Source: Panulirus ornatus (lineage: Eukaryota > Arthropoda > Malacostraca > Decapoda > Palinuridae). Taken from it: DNA of 64,000 nucleotides. The position numbers were made by a program, and so were the translations under genes. The stretch is taken from contig NC_092242.1 of NCBI RefSeq assembly GCF_036320965.1, positions 61,068,520 to 61,132,519 of the forward strand, read 5' to 3'. Positions 14,765 through 26,714 of the stretch are shown in pieces. A model generated the notes under the pieces. It ran no database searches. It was not told the DNA's origin and saw nothing but the letters and a program-made list of their open reading frames with translations. Position 1 is the first letter of the stretch. Every line of letters starts with the position of its first letter.

Positions 14765-15002
14765 CCTTCAACCCCTTGAACGTGACCCTCGAACATGATG
14801 GTACGACCCTTGAGCATGACCCTTGAACGTGTCGGTACGACCCTTGAGCATGGCCCTTGAACATGACGGTACGGCCCTTGAGCATGGCCCTTGAGCATGA
14901 CGGTACGACCCTTGAGCATGAACCTTGAAAATGACGGTACGACCCTTGAGCATGAACCTTGAACATGACGATACGACCCTTGAGAATCACCCTTGAACAG
15001 CA
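14765..15002. repeat. 21-bp minisatellite, locus 1 of a two-locus family
   Basis: Unit CCCTTGAGCATGACGGTACG plus A, mixed with shorter CCCTTGAGCATGG pieces. The same unit makes the array at 44.64-45.08 kb in the same orientation. Confidence 0.92.
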
Positions 15003-15029
15003 CGGCTCGACCATCAAGAACGACAGCAA

Positions 15030-15165
15030 GGCCCCTGGACGTGACGGCACGGCCCTGGAGTGTGACTACACGGCCCTCGAGTGTGACTACACGGCCCCTG
15101 AAGTGTGACTACACGGCCCTGGAGTGTGACTACACGGCCCCTGAAGTGTGACGGCACGGCCCTGA
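15030..15165. repeat. About 25-bp tandem repeat
   Basis: Units contain GGAGTGTGACTACACGGCCC with GAAGTGTG variants, about 5 copies, directly after the 21-bp array. Confidence 0.85.
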
Positions 15166-15188
15166 AGCACAGGGACATCCTGGAGACC

Positions 15189-15283
15189 GTGGGTTCGACT
15201 CGCAGGGCATAACGTCGTGGCCAGAGACATCCTCCAGTCGTCCACACAGGCGCTGGCAGCTAAGCACACAGCCCAGGCCCCTG

Positions 15284-15286
<3 letters not shown>
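15189..15286 (+). other. B-box-like site followed by unique sequence and a CA tail
   Basis: GTGGGTTCGACTCGC at 15187-15201 resembles a tRNA B box, and a CA microsatellite follows about 85 bp later, as in a SINE. No matching A box was found upstream. Confidence 0.2.

Positions 15287-15330
<44 letters not shown>
15287..15330. repeat. (CA)n microsatellite
   Basis: Perfect run. Confidence 0.95.
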
Positions 15331-15335
<5 letters not shown>

Positions 15336-15724
15336 CCGTGAACAATGAGAGTATTGTAGGACCAGCTGGGCGAGCTGTGTGACGGGAGGTGCGGGGGAGG
15401 AGTTCATAGAGGATATGGGTGACGGGAGAGATGGGTGTCTTGGTGGGAGAGAGATGGGGTAGAGGGAGGAGGGCCAGACAGCTGAGAGGGGTGCAGGGAG
15501 GGGAATTGGAGGGGGGAGGAGATATGCTGGTCGGCAGCCATGTTGGTTGTGATGTTGTACAAGTCCACACGACTGTCTTTTGTTTGTTGGTTTGTGATGG
15601 AGAGAGATTTACGTTCAGACTCGCCTATCATTAGACTCGACTGTGATCCGACTCATGGATTACCGAAACCCCAACTGTCATCAAACTCGACTGTCATCAC
15701 ACTCAACCATATCAGACTCATGTA

Positions 15725-16110
15725 TTATCAGACCCTGCTATTAACAGCCCCTGCTATCATCAGACCCTGCTGTCATCAGACCCTGCTGTCATCAGACCCT
15801 GCTATCATCAGACCCTGCTATCATCAGAACCCTGCTATCATCAGACCCTACTTTTATCAGACCCTACTGTTATCAGACCCTGCTGTCATCAGACCCTGCT
15901 ATCATCAGACCCTGCTATCATCAGACCCTGCTATCATCAGACCCTACTTTTATCAGACCCTACTGTTATCAGACCCTGCTATCATCAGACCCTGCTGTCA
16001 TCAGACCCTGCTATCATCAGACCCTACTGTCATCAGACCCTGCTATCATCAGACCCTACTATTATCAGACCCTGTTATCATCAGACTCAACGAATTATCA
16101 AACAGAACTA
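15725..16110. repeat. 16-bp minisatellite
   Basis: Unit CTATCATCAGACCCTG with GTCATC, TTTATC and GTTATC variants, over 20 copies. Confidence 0.92.
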
Positions 16111-16261
16111 ATATCAGACTCAAGTATTATTAGCCCCAATGTTCTTAGTGTGAATGTGAACTTTCTGGCTCTGGAAGACAACACTAGCGGTGTTCCAAGA
16201 ACTTTTGTTCCAGTTCAACACCCTGAACACAGGTAACACTGCCCCAAGCTCTGTTGGCAGT

Positions 16262-16692
16262 GATTGCATCACTGTCCTTGCTGTGTTGGCGTGTTTGTAA
16301 CACTGTCCTTGCTGTGTTGACGTGTTTATATCACTGTCCTTGCTGTGTTGGCGTGTTTGTATCACTGTCCTTGCTGTGTTGACGTGTTTATATCACTGTC
16401 CTTGCTGTGTTGACGTGTTTGTAACACTGTCCTTGCTGTGTTGACGTGTTTGTAACACTGTCCTTGCTGTGTTGGCTTGTTTGTAACACTGCCCTTGCTG
16501 TGTTGACGTGTTTATATCACTGTCCTTGCTGTGTTGGCGTGTTCGTAACACTGTCCTTGCTGTGTTGGCGTGTTTGTAACACTGTCCTTGCTGTGTTGGC
16601 GTGTTCGTAACACTGTCCTTGCTGTGTTGGCGTGTTTGTAACACTGTCCTTGCTGTGCTGGCGTGTTTGTAACACCGTCCTTGCTCTGTTGA
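16262..16692. repeat. 31-bp minisatellite
   Basis: Units contain ACACTGTCCTTGCTGTGTTG and GCGTGTTTGTA, alternating with ATCACTG and GACGTG variants, about 14 copies. Confidence 0.92.
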
Positions 16693-16720
16693 CGTGTACG
16701 GTCCAGTATGGTCCACCTGA

Positions 16721-16746
16721 GTGGTGGTGGTGGTGGTGGTGGTGGT
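16721..16746. repeat. (GGT)n microsatellite
   Basis: Short trinucleotide run. Confidence 0.9.
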
Positions 16747-16992
16747 GTGTTGGAGGTGGTGGCGCTGGTGGTGGCGGTGGAGAGCGTTCACAGCGCCCCT
16801 AGCGGAGTGATACACACCACCAACTTTCTGTCGAGTTTGTTTATGTTGGTGACGTGTTTTGCACAGGTGCCAATTACCATGTTTACAGTCCAGTAAACAC
16901 AGATTTTTTTATTCAATCTCCACCGGCTGCTAGAGTTGATGGGGGAGGAGAGTTGGCCAGGTGGGGTTTGAACAGCGCCAGAGTTGCGGCGT

Positions 16993-16994
<2 letters not shown>

Positions 16995-17054
<60 letters not shown>
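16995..17054. repeat. (GA)n microsatellite
   Basis: Perfect run. A CT run at 17233-17308 lies 180 bp downstream as its complement. Confidence 0.95.
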
Positions 17055-17056
<2 letters not shown>

Positions 17057-17229
17057 TCAAGCTGTACATAAAACTAACTAACACGTAACTAATGACAGAG
17101 GTCACACCTACTGTAAACAACAGCTGTTGACCCAGCAAACACTCTGTCTTAATCATGGACAATTATCTTAACATGACACTCACTTGTAAGTGTAAACACA
17201 GCTGGGGAACGTGGACTCGCATGTGGTAC

Positions 17230-17232
<3 letters not shown>

Positions 17233-17308
<76 letters not shown>
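17233..17308. repeat. (CT)n microsatellite
   Basis: Perfect run of about 38 units. Confidence 0.95.
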
Positions 17309-17310
<2 letters not shown>

Positions 17311-17339
17311 GATACGTGCCTTTTAAGACAAGGTTCTTC

Positions 17340-17905
17340 TCACTTATGTTAAGTGTCTTTTGAGAGGTGTGTGTGTGTGTACTTTTATACGTATCCCTTT
17401 GAGGAGTAGTGTACTTATATATAAGTATCTTTTGAGGGGAGAGTAAAGCTCTACTCACTTATGTTAAGTGTCTCTTGAGAGATAAGTGTACTTTTGTACG
17501 TCTCCCTTTGGGGGTGAGTTTACTGACATGTCTCATAACGGAAGAAGTTACTTATTCATCTTCGGTTGACTGGTGTACTTGTACAAGTGTCCATTGAGAG
17601 ATTAGTGTACTTATATAAGTGTCCATTGAGAGATTAGTGTACTTATATAGTTGTCCTTTTTAGGAAAAATTTAACGTAAGTAAACGTCTTTTAAGTGAAG
17701 AATGTACTCCTATAATAGTGTTGTTATGTAAGTATCTTTTGAGGAATGAATGTACATACATAAGTGTCCTTTAAAGGAAGAATGTACTTACAAAAGTGTC
17801 CTTTTTCATGGTATAGTGTACTTACATAAGTGTCATTGGAGGGAAAATATTCCTTATGTGTTTTTTTGAGGGTAGAGTGAACTTATATAATTACCTCTGA
17901 AGCGA
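17340..17905. repeat. Degenerate 30-35 bp repeat
   Basis: GTGTACTTATATAAGTGTCC and TTGAGAGATTAGT-like words recur about 15 times with heavy divergence. An old array. Confidence 0.7.
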
Positions 17906-17934
17906 AGAGTGAATTTCTGTACGTGTTGGAGGTA

Positions 17935-18065
17935 TCAGCACAGGTGGTGTCAGCACAGGTGGTGTCAGCACAGGTGGTGTGAGCACAAGCTGGTGTCAGC
18001 ACAGGTGGTGTTAGTAAAGGAGTTGTCAGAAGTGGTGTCAGAAGAGGTGTTGTCAGGAGGGCAGT
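17935..18065. repeat. GGTGTCAGCACAGGT-type 15-bp repeat
   Basis: Several copies, decaying toward the ATA array. Confidence 0.85.
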
Positions 18066-18163
18066 AGTAGTAATGATGATGATAAAAATAATTATAAAAT
18101 GATAATGATAGTGATAATGATAATAATGATAATAATAATAATAATAATGATAATAGTGATAAC

Positions 18164-18217
<54 letters not shown>

Positions 18218-18253
18218 AATAATAATGATAATAATAATAATGATAATAATAGC

Positions 18254-18285
<32 letters not shown>

Positions 18286-18336
18286 TAATAATAATAATAA
18301 TAATAATGATAATAATAATAATAAAGGATCAGGAGG
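18066..18336. repeat. (ATA/ATG)n trinucleotide array
   Basis: About 270 bp of AAT units with GAT and AGT interruptions. The poly-Ile/Tyr frames are artefacts. Confidence 0.93.
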
Positions 18337-18534
18337 ATCGTATCCCTTGCATGTGATATTCTACGCCCTTTGTAATCCTGTCTCTCAGGACAACAGAGGC
18401 GTATCTCTCCCTCTCGACGGCAGTACCCCTGGCTCACCCTCTCCTCGTTTTCTATACTCCCTTCCACCACACATTTTCTCCTTTATCCTCGCCCTCCTTG
18501 GCTCCTTCCGCTCTCTCTATCATCAATTTAATAT

Positions 18535-18536
<2 letters not shown>

Positions 18537-18564
<28 letters not shown>
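18537..18564. repeat. (GT)n microsatellite
   Basis: Perfect run. Confidence 0.9.
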
Positions 18565-18565
<1 letters not shown>

Positions 18566-18760
18566 GCAGCCGTCAGCATCTTCCCTGACATTCTCGTCTC
18601 CCACACATACGTCCCCTCATCCCATCCCATAAATGGTGGACGACATTTTCCCTTATTTAATTCATGGGTTGGCTGAATCCTGTTTATACGTCTCCCTTTA
18701 TCTGTCTCATAGTCTGGCATTCCTTATTTAATTTCTTCGTCAGGCTGGTGCAATATATAC

Positions 18761-18761
<1 letters not shown>

Positions 18762-18849
<88 letters not shown>

Positions 18850-18855
18850 TATATT
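18762..18855. repeat. (TA)n microsatellite
   Basis: Interrupted by GTATAT near both ends. Confidence 0.93.
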
Positions 18856-19139
18856 CACTCCATGGCCCAATGTAATCTTTATTTGTTTTGCTTTGCCAAT
18901 TGTTTTTGGATTATTTTGGATTACTTTTTATGGTTTGACTTTCATGTCGAAAAGTTTTTATGCCAGTTTTTCGTCTAATTCATCCTTTTTTTTTTCAACA
19001 TTGTATTGTGCTGTTAATTTGTTAATTTGTGTTGATTGTCTTCATTTCTTCTAACATCAGATGAAAGACAAACTTTTGAATGGAATTGCAACGATTATAT
19101 ATTTTTTTTCAAGTTACTACGACAAATTACTTTGGCAAA
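18856..19139. other. Unique AT-rich sequence
   Basis: No feature identified. Confidence 0.5.
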
Positions 19140-20102
19140 AAGTTAGACGTATGACTTAAGTTACGATGATGGTTTAGAACTTAAGTTACAGCGAGTTATG
19201 ATACAATTTACGACAAAAAAAAACCGGGATTAAAAGTTATATAGAGTCTTGACTTTAAGTTATATATATATATAGAGTTACGATAAGTTATGGGTTACGA
19301 CAGGGAGTCAAAACCTTAAAGTCATGATAAGTTACGCGTTACAACAGGATGTTACACCAAACGTTACGAGTCATGGGTTACGACAATGGTAATATCTAAA
19401 GTTGCGACAAGTTCTGGTTTACGACGAGATTTATGTCAAAAGTTAGCAGAAAACAGGTTAAGACAAAAGTTATACGTAAAGTTACGACAAGTTATGGGTT
19501 ACAGTAAGAATCATGACTACAGTTATAAGTTTTGGGTTACAGCAAAGTACATAAGTAGAGTTATAAGTTATGACCGAGGCTACGACAAGGGTTATATGTA
19601 AAGTCACAAGTTATGTCTCAAGTTATAACAAGTTGTAGACTACAACAAGGTGTTATACTCAAAATTATAAGTTATGGGATATTACAAGAAGCATGAGTAT
19701 TATAGAGTTGCGACAGATTATCAGTTACGACGAGAATTATGTAAAGTTACAGATTACAAGTTACGATAAGTCATGAGAAGCAAAGTTTCGACAAGACATC
19801 AGTTACGACAAAAGTTATACGTAAAGTTACGAAGTGTGGGCTGCAATAAGGGTTGGTTGTGTCTTAAGTTACGACAAATCATGGGTAACAGCGGGTTCAG
19901 TCTATGTCTATAACAATCTATAGGATACGTCATGAGTCTTATGTACAGTTTCGACAAGTTATGATATACGAGAGGAGTCTTACACAAATCTAAGTTGAAT
20001 TACCGGTTATTATAAGAGTTATAACCGAATTTGCGATACGTTATGGGTTGTAACAAGTTATACTTAAAGTTGTAAAAAAATCTATGGAATCCAATGAATC
20101 AT
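19140..20102. repeat. Diverged GTTACGACA satellite, left flank
   Basis: The words GTTACGACAAGTTATGGG and AAAGTTACGAC recur throughout with irregular spacing. Read as the decayed edge of the 37-bp array that follows. Confidence 0.8.
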
Positions 20103-21166
20103 GCTTAAAGTTACAACAATGGGTTACAACACGAATGATACTTAAAGTTACGACAATGGGTTACAACACGAATAATACTTAAAGTTACGACAATGGGTTA
20201 CAACACGAATAATACTTAAAGTTACGACAATGGGTTACAACACGAATAATACTTAAAGTTACGACAATGGGTTACAACACGAATAATACTTAAAGTTACG
20301 ACAATGGGTTACAACACGAATAATACTTAAAGTTACGACAATGGGTTACAACACGAATAATACTTAAAGTTACGACAATGGGTTACAACACGAATAATAC
20401 TTAAAGTTACGACAATGGGTTACAACACGAATAATACTTAAAGTTACGACAATGGGTTACAACACGAATAATACCTAAAGTTACGACAATGGGTTACAAC
20501 ACGAATAATACTTAAAGTTACAACAATGGGTTACAACACGAATAATACTTAAAGTTACGACAATGGGTTACAACACGAATAATACCTAAAGTTACGACAA
20601 TGGGTTACAACACGAATAATACTTAAAGTTACAACAATGGGTTACAACACGAATAATACTTAAAGTTACGACAATGGGTTACAACACGAATAATACTTAA
20701 AGTTACGACAATGGGTTACAACACGAATAATACTTAAAGTTACGACAATGGGTTACAACACGAATAATACTTAAAGTTACGACAATGGGTTACAACACGA
20801 ATAATACTTAAAGTTACGACAATGGGTTACAACACGAATAATACTTAAAGTTACGACAATGGGTTACAACACGAATAATACTTAAAGTTACGACAATGGG
20901 TTACAACACGAATAATACCTAAAGTTACGACAATGGGTTACAACACGAATAATACTTAAAGTTACAACAATGGGTTACAACACGAATAATACTTAAAGTT
21001 ACGACAATGGGTTACAACACGAATAATACCTAAAGTTACGACAATGGGTTACAACACGAATAATACTTAAAGTTACAACAATGGGTTACAACACGAATAA
21101 TACTTAAAGTTACGACAATGGGTTACAACACGAATAATACTTAAAGTTACGACGATGGGTTACAAC
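20103..21166. repeat. 37-bp satellite, about 28 highly uniform copies
   Basis: Units contain TTACGACAATGGGTTACAAC, ACGAATAATAC and TTAAAG. Most copies are identical. Variants (CCTAAAG, TTACAACAATGG) recur as linked blocks of about three units near 20474, 20583, 20927 and 21030, a sign of block duplication. Confidence 0.95.
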
Positions 21167-21299
21167 ACCAAGAGTTATACCTACAGTTGGCGGAAGATGA
21201 AGAGCTTCGATAACTTACGGTTATGATCACGAAAAGTTATCTATTACTACAATCATTTGCGTTACGATGAAATACAACGGATGGGAGTTATGGTTTAGT

Positions 21300-21830
21300 G
21301 GTTGTTACGACAAGGGCTGTGGTTCAAGAGTTACAGCAAGAGTAACGACTCACATTACGATAAGAGTTACAACACAAGTTACGTTGAGAGTTACAACACA
21401 AGTTACGAGGAGAGTTACGACTCAAGTTACGTCAAGAGGTATTACTCGTCCCCACAGGGACTTGGTTCGCAAAATACGATAAGAGTTACAACACAAGTTA
21501 CGTTGAGAGTTACAACACAAGTTACGAGGAGAGTTACGACTCAAGTTACATCAAGAGGTATTACTCGTCCCCACAGGGACTTGGTCCGCAAAATACGATA
21601 AGAGTTACAACACAAGTTACGTTGAGAGTTACAACACAAGTTACGAGGAGAGTTACGACTCAAGTTACATCAAGAGGTATTACTCGTCCCCACAGGGACT
21701 TGGTTCGCAAAATACGATAAGAGTTACAACACAAGTTACGTTGAGAGTTACAACACAAGTTACAAGGAGAGTTACGACTCAAGTTACGTCAAGAGGTATA
21801 ACTCTGTCCCATACAGGGACTTGGTTCGCA
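21300..21830. repeat. 119-bp satellite built from GTTACRAC words, about 4 copies
   Basis: Each unit has GAGTTACAACACAAGTTACG, GAGGAGAGTTACGACTCAAG and a distinct segment CTCGTCCCCACAGGGACTTG. Copies near 21450, 21569 and 21688 are exactly 119 bp apart. It is related to the 37-bp array by its GTTAC words. Confidence 0.93.
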
Positions 21831-21879
21831 AAAACCATTCAACGTACAGCAGACATTACGACAAAGACTTACGACAAAA

Positions 21880-22375
21880 GGAGGAGGAGGGGGGAAAAAA
21901 AAACCCAGATATCAGAAAAGTTAGGAAAGCAAGAGTTACGACGGAGGTCCTCCCTGGGGGGTTGTGGGGGGAGAGAGGGGGGTGGTGGTGGTGGAGTGGG
22001 GGGGGTTAGGTAGAGGGAGGGGGGATGATGGGGGGAGGTGTGGGGGGGAGGAGGAGGAGGGGTTGGGGAGGAGGAGGAGGGGTTGGGGAGGAGGAGGAGG
22101 AGGTTGGGGAGGAGGAGGAGGAGGTTGGGGAGGAGGAGGAGGGGTTGGGGAGGAGGAGGAGGAGGTTGGGGAGGAGGAGGAGGAGGAGGTTGGGGAGGAG
22201 GAGGAGGAGGTTGGGGAGGAGGAGGAGGAGGTTGGGGAGGAGGAGGAGGAGGAGGTTGGGGAGGAGGAGGAGGGGTTGGGGAGGAGGAGGAGGGGTTGGG
22301 GAGGGGTTGGGAGGGGTTGGGGAGGAGGAGGAGGGGTTGGGGAGGAGGAGGAGGGGTTGGGGAGGAGAGGACCAT
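21880..22375. repeat. GGA-rich purine array with GGGGTTGGGGA spacers
   Basis: About 500 bp almost purely purine on the plus strand except for TT in each GGTTGGGG word. Units are 18-27 bp, differing by whole GGA triplets. Long frames on both strands are artefacts. Strong G-quadruplex and triplex potential. Confidence 0.95.
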
Positions 22376-22469
22376 TTTGATCATCGGATAAAAGACATTA
22401 GTATTTTTTTTCTTTTTTTTTTGCTTCTTGGTCATCCATCGTCCTCCATCTTGCTGGTCGTCTAAGTTC

Positions 22470-22815
22470 TGACCCCTCTCTCTCCCTCCTGCTAGTTTTG
22501 ACCGACCTCCTCCTCCCCTCTCCTTCCTGCTGGTTTTGACCTCCTCCTCCCCTCTCCTTCCTGCTGGTTTTGACCTCCTCCTCCCCTCTCCTTCCTGCTG
22601 GTTTTGACCTCCTCCTCCCCTCTCCTTCCTGCTAGTTTTGACCTCCTCCTCCCCTCTCCTTCCTGCTAGTTTTGACCTCCTCCTCCCCTCTCCTTCCTGC
22701 TAGTTTTGACCTCCTCCTTCTCCTTCCTGCTGGTTCTGACTTCCTCCTTCTCCTTCCTGCTAGTTTGACCTCCTCCTCCCCTCTCCTTCCTGCTGGTTCT
22801 GACCTTCCTTCTTCC
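22470..22815. repeat. 34-bp pyrimidine-rich minisatellite
   Basis: Units contain CTCCTCCTCCCCTCTCCTTC and CTGCTGGTTTTGAC (or CTAGTTTTGAC), about 9 copies. Confidence 0.92.
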
Positions 22816-23049
22816 TCCTACTAGTTCTGACCCCCTAACTCTCTCCCTCTTGCTAATTCTGGTCTTTCCCTTCTGCTGACTCTGATCTTCCGCCTCCCTC
22901 TTGCTACACCTCAGCTATCATGCCTCACTCCATCTATATTCTCTACTTCCTCTTTGTACTCCACTCTTCCTTCCCCTTCCCTTACAGCAAACCACCCCTT
23001 ACCACATTTTCTCTTGTGCCTTTGCCTATCTCACTTCCTTCCACCTCCC

Positions 23050-23150
<101 letters not shown>

Positions 23151-23257
23151 TCTTCCTTCTTCCACTTTTTTCTCTCGACTCTCCCCCTCTCCTCCCAGCC
23201 CTCCCTCAGACGCGACGGTGCCTCGCCAAGCATACTGGAGCAGTGCCAACTGCCGTG

Positions 23258-23367
23258 TGGAGGGAGGGAGGGAGTGAGGGAGGAGGGAGGGAGGGAGGGA
23301 GGGAGGGTAGTTCCTATCAATGTTGGAATATCTCCCTCCCTCCCTCCCTCCCTCCCTCCCTCCTCCA
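23258..23367. repeat. Facing (GGGA)n and (TCCC)n tracts
   Basis: GGGA repeats to 23307, a loop of about 25 bp, then TCCC repeats. The arms are complementary and can form a long hairpin. Confidence 0.92.
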
Positions 23368-23600
23368 GTGTCAAGGCTTGGGTGCCTGGCACTGCTAGAA
23401 CCTCCCAGTGCCATGGCTTGGGTGCCTAGTACTGCTGGAACCTCCCAGTGCCAAGGCTTGGGTGCCTAGCACTGCTGGAACCTCCCAGTGCCAAGGGTTG
23501 GGGTGCCTAGCACTGCTGGAACCTCCCAGTGCCAAGGCTTGGGTGCCTAGCACTGCTGGAACCCCCCAGTGCCAGGGCTGGGGAACCTATCACTGCTGGA
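23368..23600. repeat. 40-bp minisatellite, about 6 copies
   Basis: Units contain CAGTGCCAAGGCTTGGGTGC and CTAGCACTGCTGGAACCTCC. CCAAGGCTTGG is itself a near-palindrome. Confidence 0.92.
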
Positions 23601-23689
23601 ACGTGTACAGCCAGATATACACAGGTCCTTACATGCATACAAATATGTACGTGTTACTGAAACACACACACACACACACACACACAATT

Positions 23690-24000
23690 ACAGTTTTTAA
23701 TGGTCACTGTTGAATGGAAACATTGTTTATCAAAAAATATTCCAGTTGTTCATCTTTTGTTTTTATTGTAATTACGACACTAAACACTGCAGAAGACTGG
23801 GTGTTGAATTCACCGTAGAACATTTCATGTCAGGTTAATTTCACAACAACAAATGCCAGTTAATTAACGTAGGCGTCCAGCGGCCCACCATATACCTCTT
23901 GTTTACCAACACTGGGAGAAAAATGATTGTTCTTTTATTTTAGAATATGTTCGTATTATGTACCCACTGGAGGTCAGGACGTGAAGAACAGCAATGTAGA
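23690..24000. other. Unique sequence with a short CA run at its start
   Basis: CA microsatellite at 23664-23686, then AT-rich unique sequence with no recognisable feature. Confidence 0.5.
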
Positions 24001-24178
24001 TGGATGGACAGATGGATAGATAGATAGATGCACTGATATGCAAACAGACTAACAGATAGATAGATAGATAGATACACTAATATACGAACAGATAGATAGA
24101 TAGATAAATAGATAGATACACTGATATGCAAACAGATAGATAAATAGATAGATACACTGATATACAAACAGATTGACA
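24001..24178. repeat. (GATA)n with interspersed CACTGATATGCAAACA
   Basis: GATA runs separated by four copies of a CACTGATATGCAAACA-like word, giving a compound repeat of roughly 50 bp. Confidence 0.9.
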
Positions 24179-24391
24179 AAGTATGTCAGTCAGTCTCCAC
24201 ACAACAGTGATGTCACATATGATCTTTGTGATAGATCTACGTGGCATATATATGACCACTATTTAGTATACCCAGGTTCTCCAGAGGATGATGACCAGGT
24301 CGGAACAGTCAGGTAATCCTCTTGTATCCCCCCCCTTGGCAATACTAGAATTCGTACACGTTTATCCCAGTATGGAAGCACCAGTGTTCCT

Positions 24392-24511
24392 ATGGAGCTT
24401 TTAGGTACACAACGACAACATAGAACCATGAAACTCGCTCAGTTTGAGACAGATCTGCTCCACCAGTACCCTCCAACAGCAGCTGCAGCAGCAGAGGTGT
24501 ACCAGTCACAG

Positions 24512-24545
<34 letters not shown>

Positions 24546-24736
24546 TGTACCAGTCACAGGTCCAGCAGCAGCATCAGCAGCAGCTTCTGTACCAGTCATC
24601 GGTCCAGTTGGGGACGCAGAAGCGTTCCTCTCAGCCTTACCCGGAGCGTCCGTATTCCTCAGCAGACCCAGGGCTCAAGACCTGGACGGTGGGTGGAATA
24701 AAGAGACACCCTGACAGAAGCTGCCTCTCTTCATAA
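24392..24736 (+). CDS. Possible exon encoding a glutamine-rich protein segment
   Basis: Open frame of 114 codons, open further upstream to 24317. It encodes a mixed-composition segment (KLAQFETDLLHQYPP at residues 14-28), an alanine run, and three in-frame copies of a YQSxVQ unit (VYQSQV, VYQSQV, YQSSVQ) separated by CAG-encoded glutamine runs, then TQKRSSQPYPERPYSSADPG. A pyrimidine-rich tract ending in TAG at 24346-24348 could be a 3' splice site, and ACG|GTGGGT at 24688/24689 could be a donor. The product is not recognised. Glutamine tracts in frame with non-repetitive sequence are common in transcription regulators, but no domain supports that here. It may equally be a chance frame through a CAG microsatellite. 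Confidence 0.27.
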
Positions 24737-24744
24737 ACCCTGGC

Positions 24745-25500
24745 AGACAGTCAAGCAATTCTGTTTTTAAGACGACACTTAGAGTACTTGAAAGTACTTT
24801 TCAAAACGCAAGAGGTTCTACTGTATCGTTTAGCCAGGCCAGTGACCTGCAATCATCTACATCTATCAGAGTTAAATCATTTCTTAAACTTTATATAAAC
24901 AACCAGAAAACTCTTCGATCTTCCTTAACACACGGGAAGCGTTACTGTAGAACGTAAACATTGACTCATAGAGAAACTGTGGCAAAATTCAGGTAGCTGT
25001 GGCAACTGAAGACCCCCTCTCCTACCCATGGCAAGTGAGGGTTCTTCTCCAACCTTTGACAACGGAAGACCGATCCCTTTCCTGCCATTGGCAGTTAGAG
25101 GACAACTCACAATACTGCGTTTTGCCGACCAAGAGGCACCAGGACCACAAGACAACCACAGGGAACAGACCAAGACAATCGAACGTTATTTGGGAAGGAC
25201 CAGTTGGGTCACACAACTATGCAAACCAGGTTTCTCCATATAGTTTAGCCATGTTTCCAGAGGATGGTAATCCAATTTTACAGGACCACAACAATCAAAA
25301 AGTTCCATTCTAGCCGTCCCCATGGCCAGTTACTTCTCCTAATGCTCGCTGGGATGCAGACCCAGAAAACCTGCTTCCTTCCAATCTAGACAGCAGCCCG
25401 GGCCAGGCTCACACCATCAAACCCTCGCCTTTTTTACCAGAAGAAACAACCAAGACAAACTTAAGTACTTTTTAAAATACCATTTGGACTAAGGACCGAG
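24745..25500 (+). other. Coding-like but frame-broken sequence
   Basis: Non-repetitive sequence with short stretches that read like protein in different frames: SSNSVFKTTLRVLESTFQNA in one frame (about 24750-24810), and NYANQVSPYSLAMFPEDGNP (about 25215-25275) followed past a TAG at 25312-25314 by NARWDADPENLLPSN in the same frame. No start codon, splice signals or known domain tie them together. It could be a decayed gene continuing the glutamine-rich exon, a spliced gene with short exons, or chance. By-eye protein-likeness is weak evidence. Confidence 0.15.
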
Positions 25501-26714
25501 AAAAAGCGACTCCCTCTACCACTTAGCCAGTGGCTGTCGTCGGAACCCAGGCATCTCCACCACCTCCAGAAATAAAATTCGGCAACGAGGACGGACCCCC
25601 CCCGGCCCCAGCCAGCCGTCGACCAGGTCCGGGGTCTTCCAGACTCAGGGGGTAAAAATAGCTAATGGGTCGTGAAGGTAGCGGGATTCTCTCTAGAGTT
25701 TTACTTTCTTCTTGTTTACTCAATCTGGCGGTTGCTCAGGCCGGGATATTCTTTGATCCTACTCAAGCGAAGGGGGGGAGGAAGGATACAGTCTCTGGGT
25801 GTTCTTCTTAGGAGCTTACATCAAGGTATTCTCTGAAGCTACTCGAGGTGGAACAGAAGGTGATATCCTGCTGGTGTTAAGAGCGAGGCATTCTTTGATC
25901 CTCGTCCCGTGGAGGAAGGTTTAATCTCGAGATATTCCTTGGGAGACAAGACCGAGACATTCTTTAATCCTACGCCTACATGGATGGAGCTGATCTTGGG
26001 GGACGTTCTAAGGTGCTGAGATCAGGCCAATCTCTGCTCCCATCTCAGGCAGGTAGTGTACGGTCCCCTAACGTTCATAATCATTTCATTCATATACATT
26101 TCATTGTCTCATGTGAGAGAAGATGACCGTAGCGAGGAGGTTAAGACCTTACCCTATACAGATGGCTGTCTAAAGCGGAGGAGGAGGTCCTCCTGTATGG
26201 GAGTCATTCTGGGTCTTTCCTAACATCCTCTCACTCTGGTCTTTCCCAGAAACCCTGGGAGCAAGTCACCCCCCCATCCTCATACACTTCATGAGGAAGG
26301 ACTTGACTGCAAGTGTACATCTATGGATTCAGAAGAGGATGTGTTCTTATTCCCGTTTGAAATAATTACCTGAAGCCCATTTTTTTTGGGATGATCCTTC
26401 TCATATGGCATTCACGTGAAAGGAAATCCGACATGACTTTAATTACATTCAAGAAAAATTTCAGACACATTTGTTCTCACGTCTCGGGATTCGCTTTAAG
26501 TCTCCTCTTAAGGGTTCACTTTACTTCAAGCCTTTCAGAAGGATTGTTTAAGGCTCATCCCTTAAAACCTTGATAAAGGTCTGCCGCTCTGGGGGCCTAT
26601 ACTCAGGGCTGAGGGACTTGCACTCACCTCGCCCTTAAAGGTCACTTAAAACCCTCAAACTGGACAACTAAGTTGATTTTTGATAGCTCTATGGCTCAGT
26701 CTAGTTCACCTATC

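Noticed and set aside
19140..21830. CRISPR-like regular repeats
   Set aside because: The 37-bp units are contiguous with no variable spacers, and the context is eukaryotic.
21869..22465. Poly-Pro, poly-Glu and Gly-Arg frames
   Set aside because: Direct products of the GGA array in different frames.
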